A stretch of 64,000 nt of DNA from Methyloterricola oryzae (GCF_000934725.1 NZ_JYNS01000001.1:124001-188000); one strand, 5' to 3'. Positions 30,318 to 39,065 are shown, counted from the first letter of the stretch. A program made the numbers and translations. The notes: generated by a model not told the origin, from the sequence alone.

Positions 30318-31424
30318 CTACAGCGGATTCCAGTCCTGGTATTTTTCCAGCATGCCCAAGGCCTCTGCGACCGGCCGGCAGGTGATGTGACCACGGTGGA
30401 CATTGAGCGCCTTGGAGAAGCCCGGGTCACCGCGTAAGGCGTCCAACCCCCGCTCCGCAAGCTTGGCCAAGTAGGGAAACGTCGCCTCCGTCAAGGCCAA
30501 GGTCGAGGTCCTGGGATAAGCCCCCGGCATATTAGTCACGCAGTAATGAATCACGCCCTCTGAAACATATACCGGATCCGAGTGGCGGGTCGGCCGCGAA
30601 GTTTCGATGCAGCCGCCCTGATCGATGCTCACGTCCACCAGCACGGACCCCGGCTCCATGCCGGCAACCATGTCGCGGCTCACCACGTAATCAGCCCGCG
30701 CACCATGTTGCAACACGGCGCCGACCAGCAGATCAGCCCGCCTTAGCTCCTCTGCAATAGCCCTGGGCTCTGACAGAAAAAAGCCGAGATCCGGACCAAT
30801 TTCAGCGCGCATCCGCGCAGCCTTGTCGGCATCGAGCCCAGCAACGGTAACATGGGCTCCGAGACCATACGCAGTCCGAGCGGCATGAAAGCCGACGACG
30901 CCGTCGCCGATGATCAATACCCGACCGTGACGAATCCCCAGCACCTGACCCAGTTGCACACCCTTGCCGCCATGGGCTCGCGCCAGGTAATAGGCACCGA
31001 CGAGCGAGGCCATGTTGCCAGCGATAGCACTCATGGGCGCCAACAGTGGAAGGCGGCCCGCAGCGTCCTCGAGGGTTTCATAGGCAATCGCCGTTGTCCC
31101 GCTTTCCAGCAGGGTACGCGTCAGATGTGGCGGACAACCGGCGAGGTGAAAATAGGTGAAGACGCTCTGCCCGGCCAGAAATGGGTATTCGGACTCGAGA
31201 GGCTCCTTGACCTTGACAACCAGATCCACGTCCCAAGCTTCCTCAACGTCGCCGATACGTGCGCCGGCCGCCGCATACTCGGCATCCGCAAACCCGGAGC
31301 CAACCCCTGCCCCTTCCTGCACCACCACGCTACTCCCAGAAGCGCAGAGTTGCGCTACCCCGCGCGGGGTCATGGCAACGCGGTTTTCGTTATCCTTGGT
31401 CTCTCTGGGCAGTCCGATCTTCAT
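30318..31424 (-). CDS. ald: Alanine dehydrogenase
   Basis: A 368-residue NAD-dependent enzyme interconverting alanine with pyruvate and ammonia. It begins MKIGLPRETKDNENRVAMTP, has EGAGVGSGFADAEYAAAGA, the substrate region VKVKEPL, and the NAD fold VLIIGDGVVGFHAA. It may assimilate ammonia or burn alanine. A TTGAGC-17-TATTTT promoter precedes it. Confidence 0.95.
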   Translation of the reverse strand: MKIGLPRETKDNENRVAMTPRGVAQLCASGSSVVVQEGAGVGSGFADAEYAAAGARIGDVEEAWDVDLVVKVKEPLESEYPFLAGQSVFTYFHLAGCPPHLTRTLLESGTTAIAYETLEDAAGRLPLLAPMSAIAGNMASLVGAYYLARAHGGKGVQLGQVLGIRHGRVLIIGDGVVGFHAARTAYGLGAHVTVAGLDADKAARMRAEIGPDLGFFLSEPRAIAEELRRADLLVGAVLQHGARADYVVSRDMVAGMEPGSVLVDVSIDQGGCIETSRPTRHSDPVYVSEGVIHYCVTNMPGAYPRTSTLALTEATFPYLAKLAERGLDALRGDPGFSKALNVHRGHITCRPVAEALGMLEKYQDWNPL

Positions 31425-31453
31425 GAGGGCTCTTTCGACGATTTGGAGCGATT

Positions 31454-31482
31454 AAAATAACCGCCCCGAGCGGCGCGCTCAA
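31454..31482 (-). promoter_or_regulatory. Probable promoter of ald
   Basis: On the minus strand TTGAGC (31482-31477) and TATTTT (31459-31454) are 17 bases apart. The predicted start site leaves a leader of about 23 bases before the ald start codon. Confidence 0.5.
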
Positions 31483-31719
31483 CACGCTGCGCGGCAAGCA
31501 GAAAACTATACCGAGGAAAATTCGCTGCGCGGCGAACGCGCGTCAACTCAGGAGATCCGGTGCAACCCTTGAGCGCCCGGCATTGGACGGCCAGCTGCCG
31601 GCATCAGGTATGTTTGCGATCTGCGTGGAACCGGCGGCACTCTATTTCCGTAGCGCGTCAATCTCAGGCGAAAACCAGACCATCAGGCAGTCCAGGCTCG
31701 ACGCACGGGGAACGCTGCG

Positions 31720-31929
31720 TTACCGACGCCACTCGGCCACCAGGCGGCGGCAGTCATCGCGCCACTCACATTCGCTTTCCTGGCACTTGAAGCGGGTATC
31801 CCCAAGAAAGCAGGTATCCTCGCCCCTCGCTCTCTGTATAGCCCACACCAACTGCTTTTCGCTGCTGAACATCTGCAGGTCGGAAATACCATTGAAACGG
31901 GCGATAGACCTTAATTCCGCTACGTTCAT
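31720..31929 (-). CDS. SAP-like domain cysteine-rich microprotein
   Basis: A 69-residue protein. The first half (VAELRSIARFNGISDLQMF, then SSEKQLVWAIQRA) is a SAP-like two-helix DNA/RNA-binding motif. The second half has four cysteines (C40, C49, C54, C60) in the pattern C-x8-C-x4-C-x5-C ending ECEWRDDCRRL. Short SAP proteins with a C-terminal CLWREDCL-like signature occur in many proteobacteria and are uncharacterised. AGGAG lies six bases before the ATG at 31929; an ATG one codon earlier is the alternative. A strong promoter lies about 110 bases upstream. Confidence 0.75.
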   Translation of the reverse strand: MNVAELRSIARFNGISDLQMFSSEKQLVWAIQRARGEDTCFLGDTRFKCQESECEWRDDCRRLVAEWRR

Positions 31930-31932
31930 CAT

Positions 31933-32352
31933 ATGCTCCTGCCGGACAATTCCGGCTCCATGCGGGACGACGAAGACAGACACGATATGCGGGTTGCATG
32001 CACTCAGCGCCTAGGATTCACCCGAGACGCGGATCACGTGACGGTATATACGTCTGAGCCGAAACCACGTCAAGGGGTTGCCCGACGCTCAAACAAGTCG
32101 GCGCTTAAAGGCTGCGATCAAGCGCGTCGGCGATCTGATGAAGCAAAACGTGAGCCACTGTGGAAGCTTTGCATCAATTTACTGAGTTCGGCCCCAAAGC
32201 GCCCCTCCATACCGCGCAAAGACTGAAATCTTGCACACGACGCAAGTTCGCGTGAGCCATCCGGTCGCTCTAGCGTGAGCATGCCAACTGCGGGAATTGC
32301 CGCAAACTTTTATGCCAATTCACCCACGTTTTCGCTCCAAGCTTCCGTAGCC
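31933..32352. other. Intergenic region upstream of the SAP microprotein
   Basis: This 420-base stretch has no convincing gene. It holds one good minus-strand promoter (32045-32073), leaving a leader of about 105 bases for the SAP gene. The rest (32074-32352) has no feature I can support. Confidence 0.5.
32045..32073 (-). promoter_or_regulatory. Promoter of the SAP-domain microprotein
   Basis: On the minus strand TTGACG (32073-32068), a 17-base spacer and TATATA (32050-32045) form a near-consensus housekeeping promoter, one of the best in the window. Confidence 0.65.
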
Positions 32353-32826
32353 TTAGTAACCTTTGTGTTCCACGTAGATATCGGCATTTCCCTGCTTGTC
32401 GAACGCAATCACCGAGAAGTCATCTTTGTGCCCCCCCATTTCCATGCCTGGCGAACCCGCAGGCATTCCGGGCGCAGCCAGTCCCAGAAACGCCGCCTTC
32501 TCGTTCAGCATTTTCTTAATATCCTTGGCCGGCACATGCCCCTCGACCACATACCCCCCCAACTCAGCCGTATGGCACGACTCCAGAACCTTGGGGACTC
32601 CCGCGCGACGCTTGACTGCATCCATGTCCGATTCCTTGATGTCCTTGATCACAAATCCGCTGTTCCGCATGTGCTCGATCCATTTGCCGCAACATCCGCA
32701 GCTTGGACTCCGATGCACTGTCACCTCGACAGGCTTGGCGAGTGGCACACCGGACTCCTCCCAGGCGCTTCCCGCCGAAGCCTGTAGCGAAACGAACAGC
32801 AGCCCGAGCAAAAATATCTTGTTCAT
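32353..32826 (-). CDS. DUF411 metal-binding secreted protein
   Basis: A 157-residue protein with a signal peptide (MNKIFLLGLLFVSLQASAGS). It has the DUF411 core: VEVTVHRSPSCGCCGKWIEH with CxCC at residues 43-46, VPKVLESCHTAELGGYVVEGHVPA, and a Met/His-rich tail (APGMPAGSPGMEMGGH). Proteins of this family are linked to copper or other metal handling in the periplasm, and the Met-rich stretch supports copper. It lies 30 bases downstream of yjbQ. Confidence 0.88.
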   Translation of the reverse strand: MNKIFLLGLLFVSLQASAGSAWEESGVPLAKPVEVTVHRSPSCGCCGKWIEHMRNSGFVIKDIKESDMDAVKRRAGVPKVLESCHTAELGGYVVEGHVPAKDIKKMLNEKAAFLGLAAPGMPAGSPGMEMGGHKDDFSVIAFDKQGNADIYVEHKGY

Positions 32827-32856
32827 CGTCGACAGTCTCCCACAATCTGTTTCGAT

Positions 32857-33282
32857 TCAGGCCGCCTCGCCGTTCAAGGTGGCAACCAAGGTTCTAGCAC
32901 CTGCGGCCTCGCGATGCTCCCCCAGATAAACTCCCTGCCAAGTGCCCAAGAGAAGCCTGCCACCTCCAACCGGAATCGACAGACTCGATCCAATCAGGCA
33001 TGCCTTGATATGACCCGGCATGTCGTCATCGCCTTCCTGGGTGTGGCGAAAATGCGCCGCACCATCGGGAATGAGGTACCGCATATGTACTTCGAGATCT
33101 CGACGGACGGTGGGATCCGCATTTTCATTGATCACCAGCGACGCCGACGTATGGCGGATAAACAAATGCAGCACCCCTACCCTGAATTGCCGGATCTCCG
33201 GCAGAGCCTGCACCAATTCGTCTGTGACCAAGTGGAATCCGCGGTCACGTGACTTGAGGCTTATGGTTTTCTGGAGCCACAT
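32857..33282 (-). CDS. yjbQ: YjbQ (UPF0047) family protein
   Basis: A protein of about 141 residues with the single-domain YjbQ fold. Conserved residues are in FIRHTSASLVINENADPTVRRDLE, the histidine in FRHTQEGDDDMPGHIKACLIGSS, and the end GTWQGVYLGEHR. Some members show thiamine-phosphate synthase activity in vitro, but the physiological role is open. The start is uncertain: ATG at 33282, or TTG at 33291, which is closer to a GGAG box. Confidence 0.9.
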   Translation of the reverse strand: MWLQKTISLKSRDRGFHLVTDELVQALPEIRQFRVGVLHLFIRHTSASLVINENADPTVRRDLEVHMRYLIPDGAAHFRHTQEGDDDMPGHIKACLIGSSLSIPVGGGRLLLGTWQGVYLGEHREAAGARTLVATLNGEAA

Positions 33283-33503
33283 ACCCTTCAACGCTCTCCG
33301 ATGACTTCGTGACGTTCGGCTGTCCGAGATACGGGACCCAGATTCGCCTCAACCGAATTTCCAGCACTGCACGCCTGCCAAATCAGGCGCCACGGCCATG
33401 ATGGGCATGCAAACTCGAAAAATGGAATGTGAAGTAGTCTACACTACCATGGGAGTTTTCGTATGTATGGCGCATGGACCGTGAAAAAATCTCACGACCC
33501 GCC

Positions 33504-33530
33504 TAAAGTTTTGTGAACTACTGCCGAAAA
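33504..33530 (+). promoter_or_regulatory. FliA (sigma-28) type promoter for the LuxR-family regulator
   Basis: TAAAGTTT (33504-33511), 11 bases, then GCCGAAAA (33523-33530). The enterobacterial sigma-28 consensus is TAAAGTTT-N11-GCCGATAA, so 15 of 16 defined positions match. It ends 34 bases before the start codon. Confidence 0.8.
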
Positions 33531-33564
33531 AGTAGATATTTTTCTGAATTTCAAGGACATGATG

Positions 33565-34257
33565 ATGACACAGTTGCTCATAATCGACCGGCACCCCGTT
33601 GTCCGCGCTGGCATCCGTTACTTTCTGGGACAACAATCGAATATCACTGTAATTGGTGAGGCCGAAAGCTATAGCGCAGCGTGGGACATGTACCGCCAAA
33701 CACGTCCCGATGTTGCCATCATGGATCTCTGCCTTGCAGACCACGAAGGATTTGAATTCGCCAGGAGGGTCTGCCACGAAGACAGGGATGCAGGTATTCT
33801 GGGATTCGCCGCTCAGCGCAACCCGATTCTGAAAGTTAGAGCCAGCAACGCAGGCATCAAGGGCCTTGTCTACAAGACGGACGAACCAAACCAGCTGCTC
33901 AGGGCCATCGAAACGCTGGCAAAAGGCGACAGCTTTTTTGACGAAGACCTTGAGGTCGGCAAGGATTCACTGTTTTGGGGCATACACCTCCTCACCCCAC
34001 GAGAGTTTGAAGTGTTCCGCTTTCTCGCCGAAGGCCACACAGTGATCGAAATCGCCGGGATATTGAAATCGAGCCCGAAAACCGTGGGCGTTCACCAGAC
34101 ACGCATCATAAAGAAACTTGGAGTGGAGAACTCTGCCCAATTGGCGCATATCGCACTGGGAGGCGGCGTCATCGAGCTCAAGCCCATCGCGGCATCCCCG
34201 GGCAAGTCCGAAGCTTCGGCGGCATACTACATGCCTCATGCCCGCACGGGATCCTGA
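33565..34257 (+). CDS. NarL/LuxR-family response regulator with atypical receiver
   Basis: A 230-residue, two-domain regulator. The receiver (residues about 3-120) keeps the phospho-acceptor Asp (IMDL, D54) and the Lys (VYKTD, K104). The usual acidic pair reads ID-R (D8, R9) and the switch Thr/Ser position reads GFAA, so signalling may be unusual. The C-terminal LuxR-type helix-turn-helix is intact (LTPREFEVFRFLAEGHTVIEIAGIL, then SPKTVGVHQTRIIKKLGV). Three in-frame ATGs occur; the third (33565) has AAGGA seven bases upstream. A FliA-type promoter suggests it belongs to the motility regulon. No kinase is adjacent. Confidence 0.88.
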   Translation: MTQLLIIDRHPVVRAGIRYFLGQQSNITVIGEAESYSAAWDMYRQTRPDVAIMDLCLADHEGFEFARRVCHEDRDAGILGFAAQRNPILKVRASNAGIKGLVYKTDEPNQLLRAIETLAKGDSFFDEDLEVGKDSLFWGIHLLTPREFEVFRFLAEGHTVIEIAGILKSSPKTVGVHQTRIIKKLGVENSAQLAHIALGGGVIELKPIAASPGKSEASAAYYMPHARTGS

Positions 34258-34284
34258 GCTCGATTGCGGTGGAGTTGCAGGCTG

Positions 34285-34920
34285 TCAGTGTTGCAATCTG
34301 CTGACTGAAGCGGCGCTGGGTTCGATTCCAAGACAGCGCAACCGGTGAGCCAGCCAAGTACTGCCGGTGCGCGACCAGTTTTCGTAGAGGCGGAGAGCGT
34401 CGCTTGGCGCGTCAGCGTGCGCGCTTTCCAAAACTTCGGCGAGTACGTGGACAAATTCGGAGAACTTCGTAGCCAATTCCCCGAATACAACCGCGTAGAG
34501 GCGGGCATGACTGGAGTCCATGGCCGCCTCAGCGAGAAAACCGTACGCGGCGGCACCCATGGAGAGGTAATATTCTGAAAAACCGGACTTGGCCGGAACC
34601 GACCCGGTTGCGCACAGACTGGCGGCAAGGAGTGCGACGTCTCCGAGACGGCGTAACGAATTCTGCTGCTCCTTGGGTGAATCAGCACCCACAGCACGCA
34701 TGTAAAGCCCAGCCAAAGGATGCTTGAAGACCCCTTCCTCGAGCTTTGAGAAGGAAACGTCGCCTCCGCTGTAGTAACCCAACAGATTGACGACGTAAAA
34801 GATCGTTTCGTCGGCGGCCTCGATGTGCTGATGCGACAGCGCAACGGCCAGGGAACTCCTCAAATAATCCGAAACATCGATTTCGGTCATCGTCCCACCA
34901 GCAGCGTGGTCATGTTCCAT
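34285..34920 (-). CDS. Hypothetical helical protein under a FliA-type promoter
   Basis: A protein of about 211 residues, mostly helical by eye, with no domain I recognise. Visible stretches include DETIFYVVNLLGYYSGGDVSF, KLEEGVFKHPLAGLYMRAVGA, and a Ser/Ala/Tyr-rich segment (GFSEYYLSMGAAAYGFLAEA). It has no signal peptide or clear membrane helix. The ATG at 34920 follows a G-rich ribosome-like stretch; GTG 34947 and ATG 34890 are alternatives. It is convergent with the LuxR-family regulator (27 bases apart), and both have FliA-type promoters, so a motility or chemotaxis role is inferred. Confidence 0.6.
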   Translation of the reverse strand: MEHDHAAGGTMTEIDVSDYLRSSLAVALSHQHIEAADETIFYVVNLLGYYSGGDVSFSKLEEGVFKHPLAGLYMRAVGADSPKEQQNSLRRLGDVALLAASLCATGSVPAKSGFSEYYLSMGAAAYGFLAEAAMDSSHARLYAVVFGELATKFSEFVHVLAEVLESAHADAPSDALRLYENWSRTGSTWLAHRLRCLGIEPSAASVSRLQH

Positions 34921-34980
34921 GGCGCCCCCCCCTCGTCGGTATTGCACGTTTCTGTTGATTCAGAAAACGCGTTCACCTTC

Positions 34981-35007
34981 TTATCGTCCAGCGCAGAAAA
35001 GCCTTGA
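34981..35007 (-). promoter_or_regulatory. FliA (sigma-28) type promoter for the hypothetical protein
   Basis: On the minus strand TCAAGGCT (35007-35000), 11 bases, then GACGATAA (34988-34981). The TCAAG form of the -35 element is common outside the enterics, and the -10 matches GCCGATAA at 7 of 8 positions. Confidence 0.65.
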
Positions 35008-35190
35008 CGGAGAAAAGCATCTTTTGCCGATTAATTGGCTGAACAGGGCGAAGCGCACCGAGACCCGTCAGCGCCTTGACGCGCGCCGGCCGGCTCGGGC
35101 AAAAAGATGAATCGAGGCAAACAAAAAGCGCCTGGCAAGAGCCAAGCGCTTCGCGGTGATATGCGGCCGGTGTGCGGCCGCTCCCAGATG

Positions 35191-36552
35191 TCAGCCGTTG
35201 ATGAGATAGTGCGTCAGGATGCTCGCCGCATATCCAGCGACAATGGCGGGCGTCCATTTAAGGTGGCTAAAGAACGTGTACATGCCGCGGGAGGTCCCCA
35301 TCAGCGCCACGCCAGCAGCGGATCCCACCGAAAGCATGGTGCCGCCCACGCCGGCGGTCAGCGTGACCAGCATCCACTGATAGAGACTCATGTCCGGATT
35401 CATTTGCAGTACTGCAAACATCACCGGGATATTGTCGACAATGGCGGACAGCACACCGATCAGGATATTGGCGGTAGTCGCTCCCAAGCCGTCATACATG
35501 GCAGCCGACGCCAGTTGCAGGTATCCAATGAAACCAAGACCGCCCACAGCGAAAACTACGCCGAAGAAAAACAGCAGGGTGTCCCACTCCGAATCACGGA
35601 CATGCTGAAACACGTCGAACTTGTCACCGCCCATGTTAAAGACCAATTTCAGGCGATAGCCGTAGAACATGAGGAAGGACAGACCCACCATCATGCCCAT
35701 GAAGGGCGGCAGGTGCAGGAACTGCTTGAAACTTACCGCAGTGACGATGGTCAGAAGAAATAATCCGCAAATCTGAATGGCACCCGGCTTCAGCACGACC
35801 TTTTCGTCTTCGCCACTGAAGGTGGGGGCATCGTCAGGAATAGCGAAATGCATGATCGCGGCCGGAACGCCGAAATTCACCACCGAAGGAATGAACAACA
35901 TGAAGAAGTCGAAGAACTCGGCCTTTCCCGCCTGCCAAACCATCAGCGTCGTGATGTCGCCGAACGGACTGAAGGCACCACCCGCGTTTGCCGCGCTCAC
36001 CAAATTGATGAACCCCAGGGCAACAAACTTCGGGCTGTTGACGCCGACGGCCATCACCACCGCACCGACCAACAGAGCCGAAGTCAGGTTGTCGGCGACG
36101 GAGGATAGGAAAAACGTAATGACGCCTGTGATCCAGAACAGCTTGCGGTAGCCGAAGCGACGGTTCACCAACCAGGCCCTGAGCGCCTCAAACACATTGC
36201 GCTCCGCCATGGCATTGATGTAGCTCATCGCGACCAACAGGAACAACATCAGTTCGGCAAACTCGGCCAGATTGTTTTCGAAGGCCTTGTGCACGGTTTC
36301 CGCCGGAACACCATTGGTACCTGCCATGTAGGCGACCTGAGCCCAAATGATGCCTGCCGCCAGGATAACTGGCTTAGATTTACGCAGGTGCGTAAATTCC
36401 TCTGTCATGACAAAGGCATAGGCAATGATGAAGATCAGTACGCAGTAAAAACCGCGCTGCGAGCCAGTCAGCCCCAAAACCTGCATCTCTTCCGCCGATA
36501 CCAGCGCCGGCACGGCAAAAAGCAGCGAGAACAAAGCGAGTGCGCGTAACAA
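35191..36552 (-). CDS. nhaD: Na+/H+ antiporter NhaD
   Basis: A 453-residue inner-membrane antiporter with about twelve hydrophobic helices. NhaD landmarks are visible: VMTEEFTHLRKSKPV, the half-way FLSSVADNLTSALLVGAVV, INLVSAANAGGAFSPFGDITTLMVW, and the C-terminal repeat IGVLSAIVDNIPVMFAVL and GVGGTMLSVGSAAGVALMG. It expels sodium in exchange for protons, for salt or alkaline tolerance. The start is TTG at 36552 because AAGAGGGG sits seven bases upstream and it opens a signal-like N-terminus (LRALALFSLLFAVPALVSA). Longer in-frame starts have no ribosome site. Confidence 0.93.
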   Translation of the reverse strand: MLRALALFSLLFAVPALVSAEEMQVLGLTGSQRGFYCVLIFIIAYAFVMTEEFTHLRKSKPVILAAGIIWAQVAYMAGTNGVPAETVHKAFENNLAEFAELMLFLLVAMSYINAMAERNVFEALRAWLVNRRFGYRKLFWITGVITFFLSSVADNLTSALLVGAVVMAVGVNSPKFVALGFINLVSAANAGGAFSPFGDITTLMVWQAGKAEFFDFFMLFIPSVVNFGVPAAIMHFAIPDDAPTFSGEDEKVVLKPGAIQICGLFLLTIVTAVSFKQFLHLPPFMGMMVGLSFLMFYGYRLKLVFNMGGDKFDVFQHVRDSEWDTLLFFFGVVFAVGGLGFIGYLQLASAAMYDGLGATTANILIGVLSAIVDNIPVMFAVLQMNPDMSLYQWMLVTLTAGVGGTMLSVGSAAGVALMGTSRGMYTFFSHLKWTPAIVAGYAASILTHYLING

Positions 36553-36899
36553 GGCAGAACCCCTCTTTATTTGTATAGAAACATTCACCCGGACGCCAAA
36601 AGCGCGCGTAGCGCCTTCTTCACGGCGACACAAGTCCCCTAAATACTTAAAGGCGTCGATTATATAGAAGAAAGTGTTATTCCATGTACAAATAAATGCC
36701 TCGACCTGCCAGGAACACGCGCCCTTTACCAATTGAAAGTGGCCTCACCCCCCAGGCTTGCTTTACAATTCCCGGCTCGATTAAAGATGAAACAGCCTTC
36801 TCCGCATGAGACCTCCAGGCACCGCGTTGAGGCGCGGGCGATTTTCGCAGCTTTGCAGTGGGTCTTTTTGGCGAAGCGCCCTTTTTGAAGATACGGACC
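36553..36899. other. Intergenic region between nhaD and cysI
   Basis: This 347-base divergent spacer contains a perfect minus-strand TATAAT (36664-36659) about 107 bases upstream of nhaD, but its -35 is poor. On the plus strand a TACAAT (36764-36769) has no partner at the right spacing. No gene is seen in it. Confidence 0.4.
36560..36567 (-). promoter_or_regulatory. Ribosome-binding site that fixes the nhaD start
   Basis: On the minus strand AAGAGGGG lies seven bases before a TTG. It decides in favour of a TTG start that yields a normal signal-like N-terminus, over GTG codons at 36588 and 36582. Confidence 0.6.
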
Positions 36900-38540
36900 A
36901 TGTACCAGTACGACCATTTTGACCAGGCACTCGTCGACGAGCGGGTTGCCCAGTTCCGGGATCAGACGCACCGTTTTCTCGCCGGGCAACTGACCGAGGA
37001 CCAATTTCGCCCGCTGCGATTGATGAATGGTCTGTATCTCCAGCGGCACGCTCCGATGCTGCGCATCGCCGTGCCGTACGGGCTGTTGTCCTCCCGTCAA
37101 ATGCGGATGCTGGCGCATATCTCGCGCAGGTACGACCGTGGCTATGGCCACTTCACGACCCGCCAAAACATTCAGTTCAATTGGCCCAAGTTGGAGGAAG
37201 TTCCTGACATCCTGGCTGACCTGGCATCCGTTCAGATGCACGCCATCCAGACCAGCGGCAATTGCATCCGCAATGTCACCAGCGATCACCTGGCCGGCGT
37301 GGCGATCGACGAATTGGAAGATCCGCGGCCCTATTGCGAAATCATCCGGCAATGGTCCACCCTGCACCCTGAATTTGCCTTTCTGCCGCGCAAGTTCAAG
37401 ATCGCAGTGAGCGGTGCCGCCAAGGACCGCGCTGCGACGCAGTTGCACGATATCGGCCTGCACTTGGTCAGAAACACCAACGGAGACGTAGGCTTCGAAG
37501 TCTTGGTCGGAGGCGGCCTGGGGCGCACGCCCATCATAGGTCGGACCATCCGCCCCTTCCTGGAAAAAGCGCATTTGCTGTCCTACCTGGAAGCGATCCT
37601 GCGGGTCTACAACCTGTTTGGCCGACGCGACAACAAGTACAAGGCACGCATCAAGATCCTACTAAAGGAGACTGGGATCGAAACCTTCACCCGCATGGTG
37701 GAAGACGAGTGGTCGCAGATTCGCGATTCGCTGGTCTTGGATACTGCGGAAATCCAGCGGGTTGCGCGATTCTTCACTCCGCCCGCCTACGATGCCGCGG
37801 CAAACACCGCGACCCCGTCGGACGCTTCGCCCGCCTTCGCCGCGTGGCTGCGCCATAACACGGCGGAGCACAAGGTGCCTGGCTATCGCGCCGTATTTCT
37901 CTCCCTGAAAGCCCCAGGCGTACCCCCGGGGGACTTGACGGCGCAGCAAATGGAGGCCGTTGCCGATCTGTGTGACCGATACAGCTTCGGTGAACTGCGC
38001 GTTACCCATACTCAGAACCTGGTATTTGCCGACGTCCGCCAGGATGAACTGCATACGCTATGGCTTGCACTCTCGGAACTGGGGCTTGCGACCGCCAATA
38101 TCGGCAAAGCCACCGACATGATTTGCTGCCCTGGCCTGGATTTCTGCTCTTTGGCCAATGCCAGCTCCATCCCGGTTGCGCAAGAAATCTATTCCCGCCT
38201 GGAAAACATGGATTATCTGTACGATCTGGGGGACCTCCGTATCAATATTTCCGGTTGCATGAACGGTTGCGGTCATCAGGCCGTAGGACATATCGGCATC
38301 CTTGGCGTCGACAAGAAAGGCGAAGAATGGTACCAGCTGACTCTGGGCGGATCCTCTTCCGACGATGCTTCACTGGGAGAGCGCCTGGGACCGGCAATTG
38401 CGAAAATGGATATCGCCGACGCCATTGAGTGCATTCTCAAGACCTATACGGAATTGCGGCTGGAGGAGGAACCTTTCCTCGAAACCGTGCGCCGTCTAGG
38501 CGTGGAACCCTTTCAGGAGAAGGTCTATGCAAATCATTAA
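36900..38540 (+). CDS. cysI: Sulfite reductase hemoprotein (siroheme/4Fe-4S)
   Basis: A 546-residue nitrite/sulfite-reductase-family hemoprotein. The first ferredoxin-like repeat includes LMNGLYLQRHAPMLRIAVPYG and YGHFTTRQNIQFNW. The siroheme-Fe4S4 cysteines are C410-x5-C416 (CCPGLDFC) and C453-x3-C457 (GCMNGCG). With the DUF934 partner overlapping its 3' end by 14 bases, it matches the assimilatory sulfite reductase of pseudomonads and relatives rather than E. coli CysI/CysJ. It would reduce sulfite to sulfide in the cytoplasm. The start at 36900 fits the family; an in-frame extension begins 42 bases earlier. Confidence 0.9.
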   Translation: MYQYDHFDQALVDERVAQFRDQTHRFLAGQLTEDQFRPLRLMNGLYLQRHAPMLRIAVPYGLLSSRQMRMLAHISRRYDRGYGHFTTRQNIQFNWPKLEEVPDILADLASVQMHAIQTSGNCIRNVTSDHLAGVAIDELEDPRPYCEIIRQWSTLHPEFAFLPRKFKIAVSGAAKDRAATQLHDIGLHLVRNTNGDVGFEVLVGGGLGRTPIIGRTIRPFLEKAHLLSYLEAILRVYNLFGRRDNKYKARIKILLKETGIETFTRMVEDEWSQIRDSLVLDTAEIQRVARFFTPPAYDAAANTATPSDASPAFAAWLRHNTAEHKVPGYRAVFLSLKAPGVPPGDLTAQQMEAVADLCDRYSFGELRVTHTQNLVFADVRQDELHTLWLALSELGLATANIGKATDMICCPGLDFCSLANASSIPVAQEIYSRLENMDYLYDLGDLRINISGCMNGCGHQAVGHIGILGVDKKGEEWYQLTLGGSSSDDASLGERLGPAIAKMDIADAIECILKTYTELRLEEEPFLETVRRLGVEPFQEKVYANH

Positions 38541-39006
38541 AGACGGTAACATCGTCACGGATGACTGGACTCATCTTTCGGACGACGACACGCCACCAGA
38601 GAGCCGTTTCACGGTCTCACTAAAGCGCTGGCTCCGTGATCGCGATACGCTGACCGACCGTGGACAAGCTTTGGGTTTGCGCGTGAAAGGCGAGGATGCG
38701 CCCGCTGAGTTCCTTGATGACCTGTCACGCTTTCAGCTGGTTTGCATCGAAATGCCCAGCATGACAGACGGGCGTGGTTTCTCCCTGGCCCGCCTACTAA
38801 GGGAACGCTACGGCTTCACAGGAGAGTTGAGGGTGCGCGGCGAATTCATTCGCGACCAGATGTTTTTCCTGTCTCGTGTCGGTGTCAATGCCTTTGAATT
38901 CCCTGCGGGTGCGGACCTATTGGCGCAACTCCCGGCGCTGCAGGACTTCACCGTAAAGTACCAGGCAGCGATCGACGAACGGCAACCGCTTTACCGGCGG
39001 CGATGA
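38527..39006 (+). CDS. DUF934 protein, partner of sulfite reductase
   Basis: A 159-residue protein of the DUF934 family, recognised by WLRDRDTL near the start, RGFSLARLLRERYGFTGELRVRGEFIRDQMFFLSRVGVNAFEF in the middle, and YQAAIDERQPLYRRR at the end. It almost always sits directly after this type of cysI and is thought to help electron delivery or assembly. The genes overlap by 14 bases. A terminator follows. Confidence 0.9.
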   Translation: MQIIKDGNIVTDDWTHLSDDDTPPESRFTVSLKRWLRDRDTLTDRGQALGLRVKGEDAPAEFLDDLSRFQLVCIEMPSMTDGRGFSLARLLRERYGFTGELRVRGEFIRDQMFFLSRVGVNAFEFPAGADLLAQLPALQDFTVKYQAAIDERQPLYRRR

Positions 39007-39010
39007 TATG

Positions 39011-39035
39011 AAAAGGGCGCCCGAGGCGCCCTTTT
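39011..39035. terminator. Bidirectional intrinsic terminator between DUF934 and ctpA
   Basis: AAAAGGGCGCC and GGCGCCCTTTT form an eleven-base-pair stem with a three-base loop, with T runs on both strands, between convergent genes. Confidence 0.88.
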
Positions 39036-39065
39036 CATTATTAGCGGAAACCCGCCGTACCGGCA

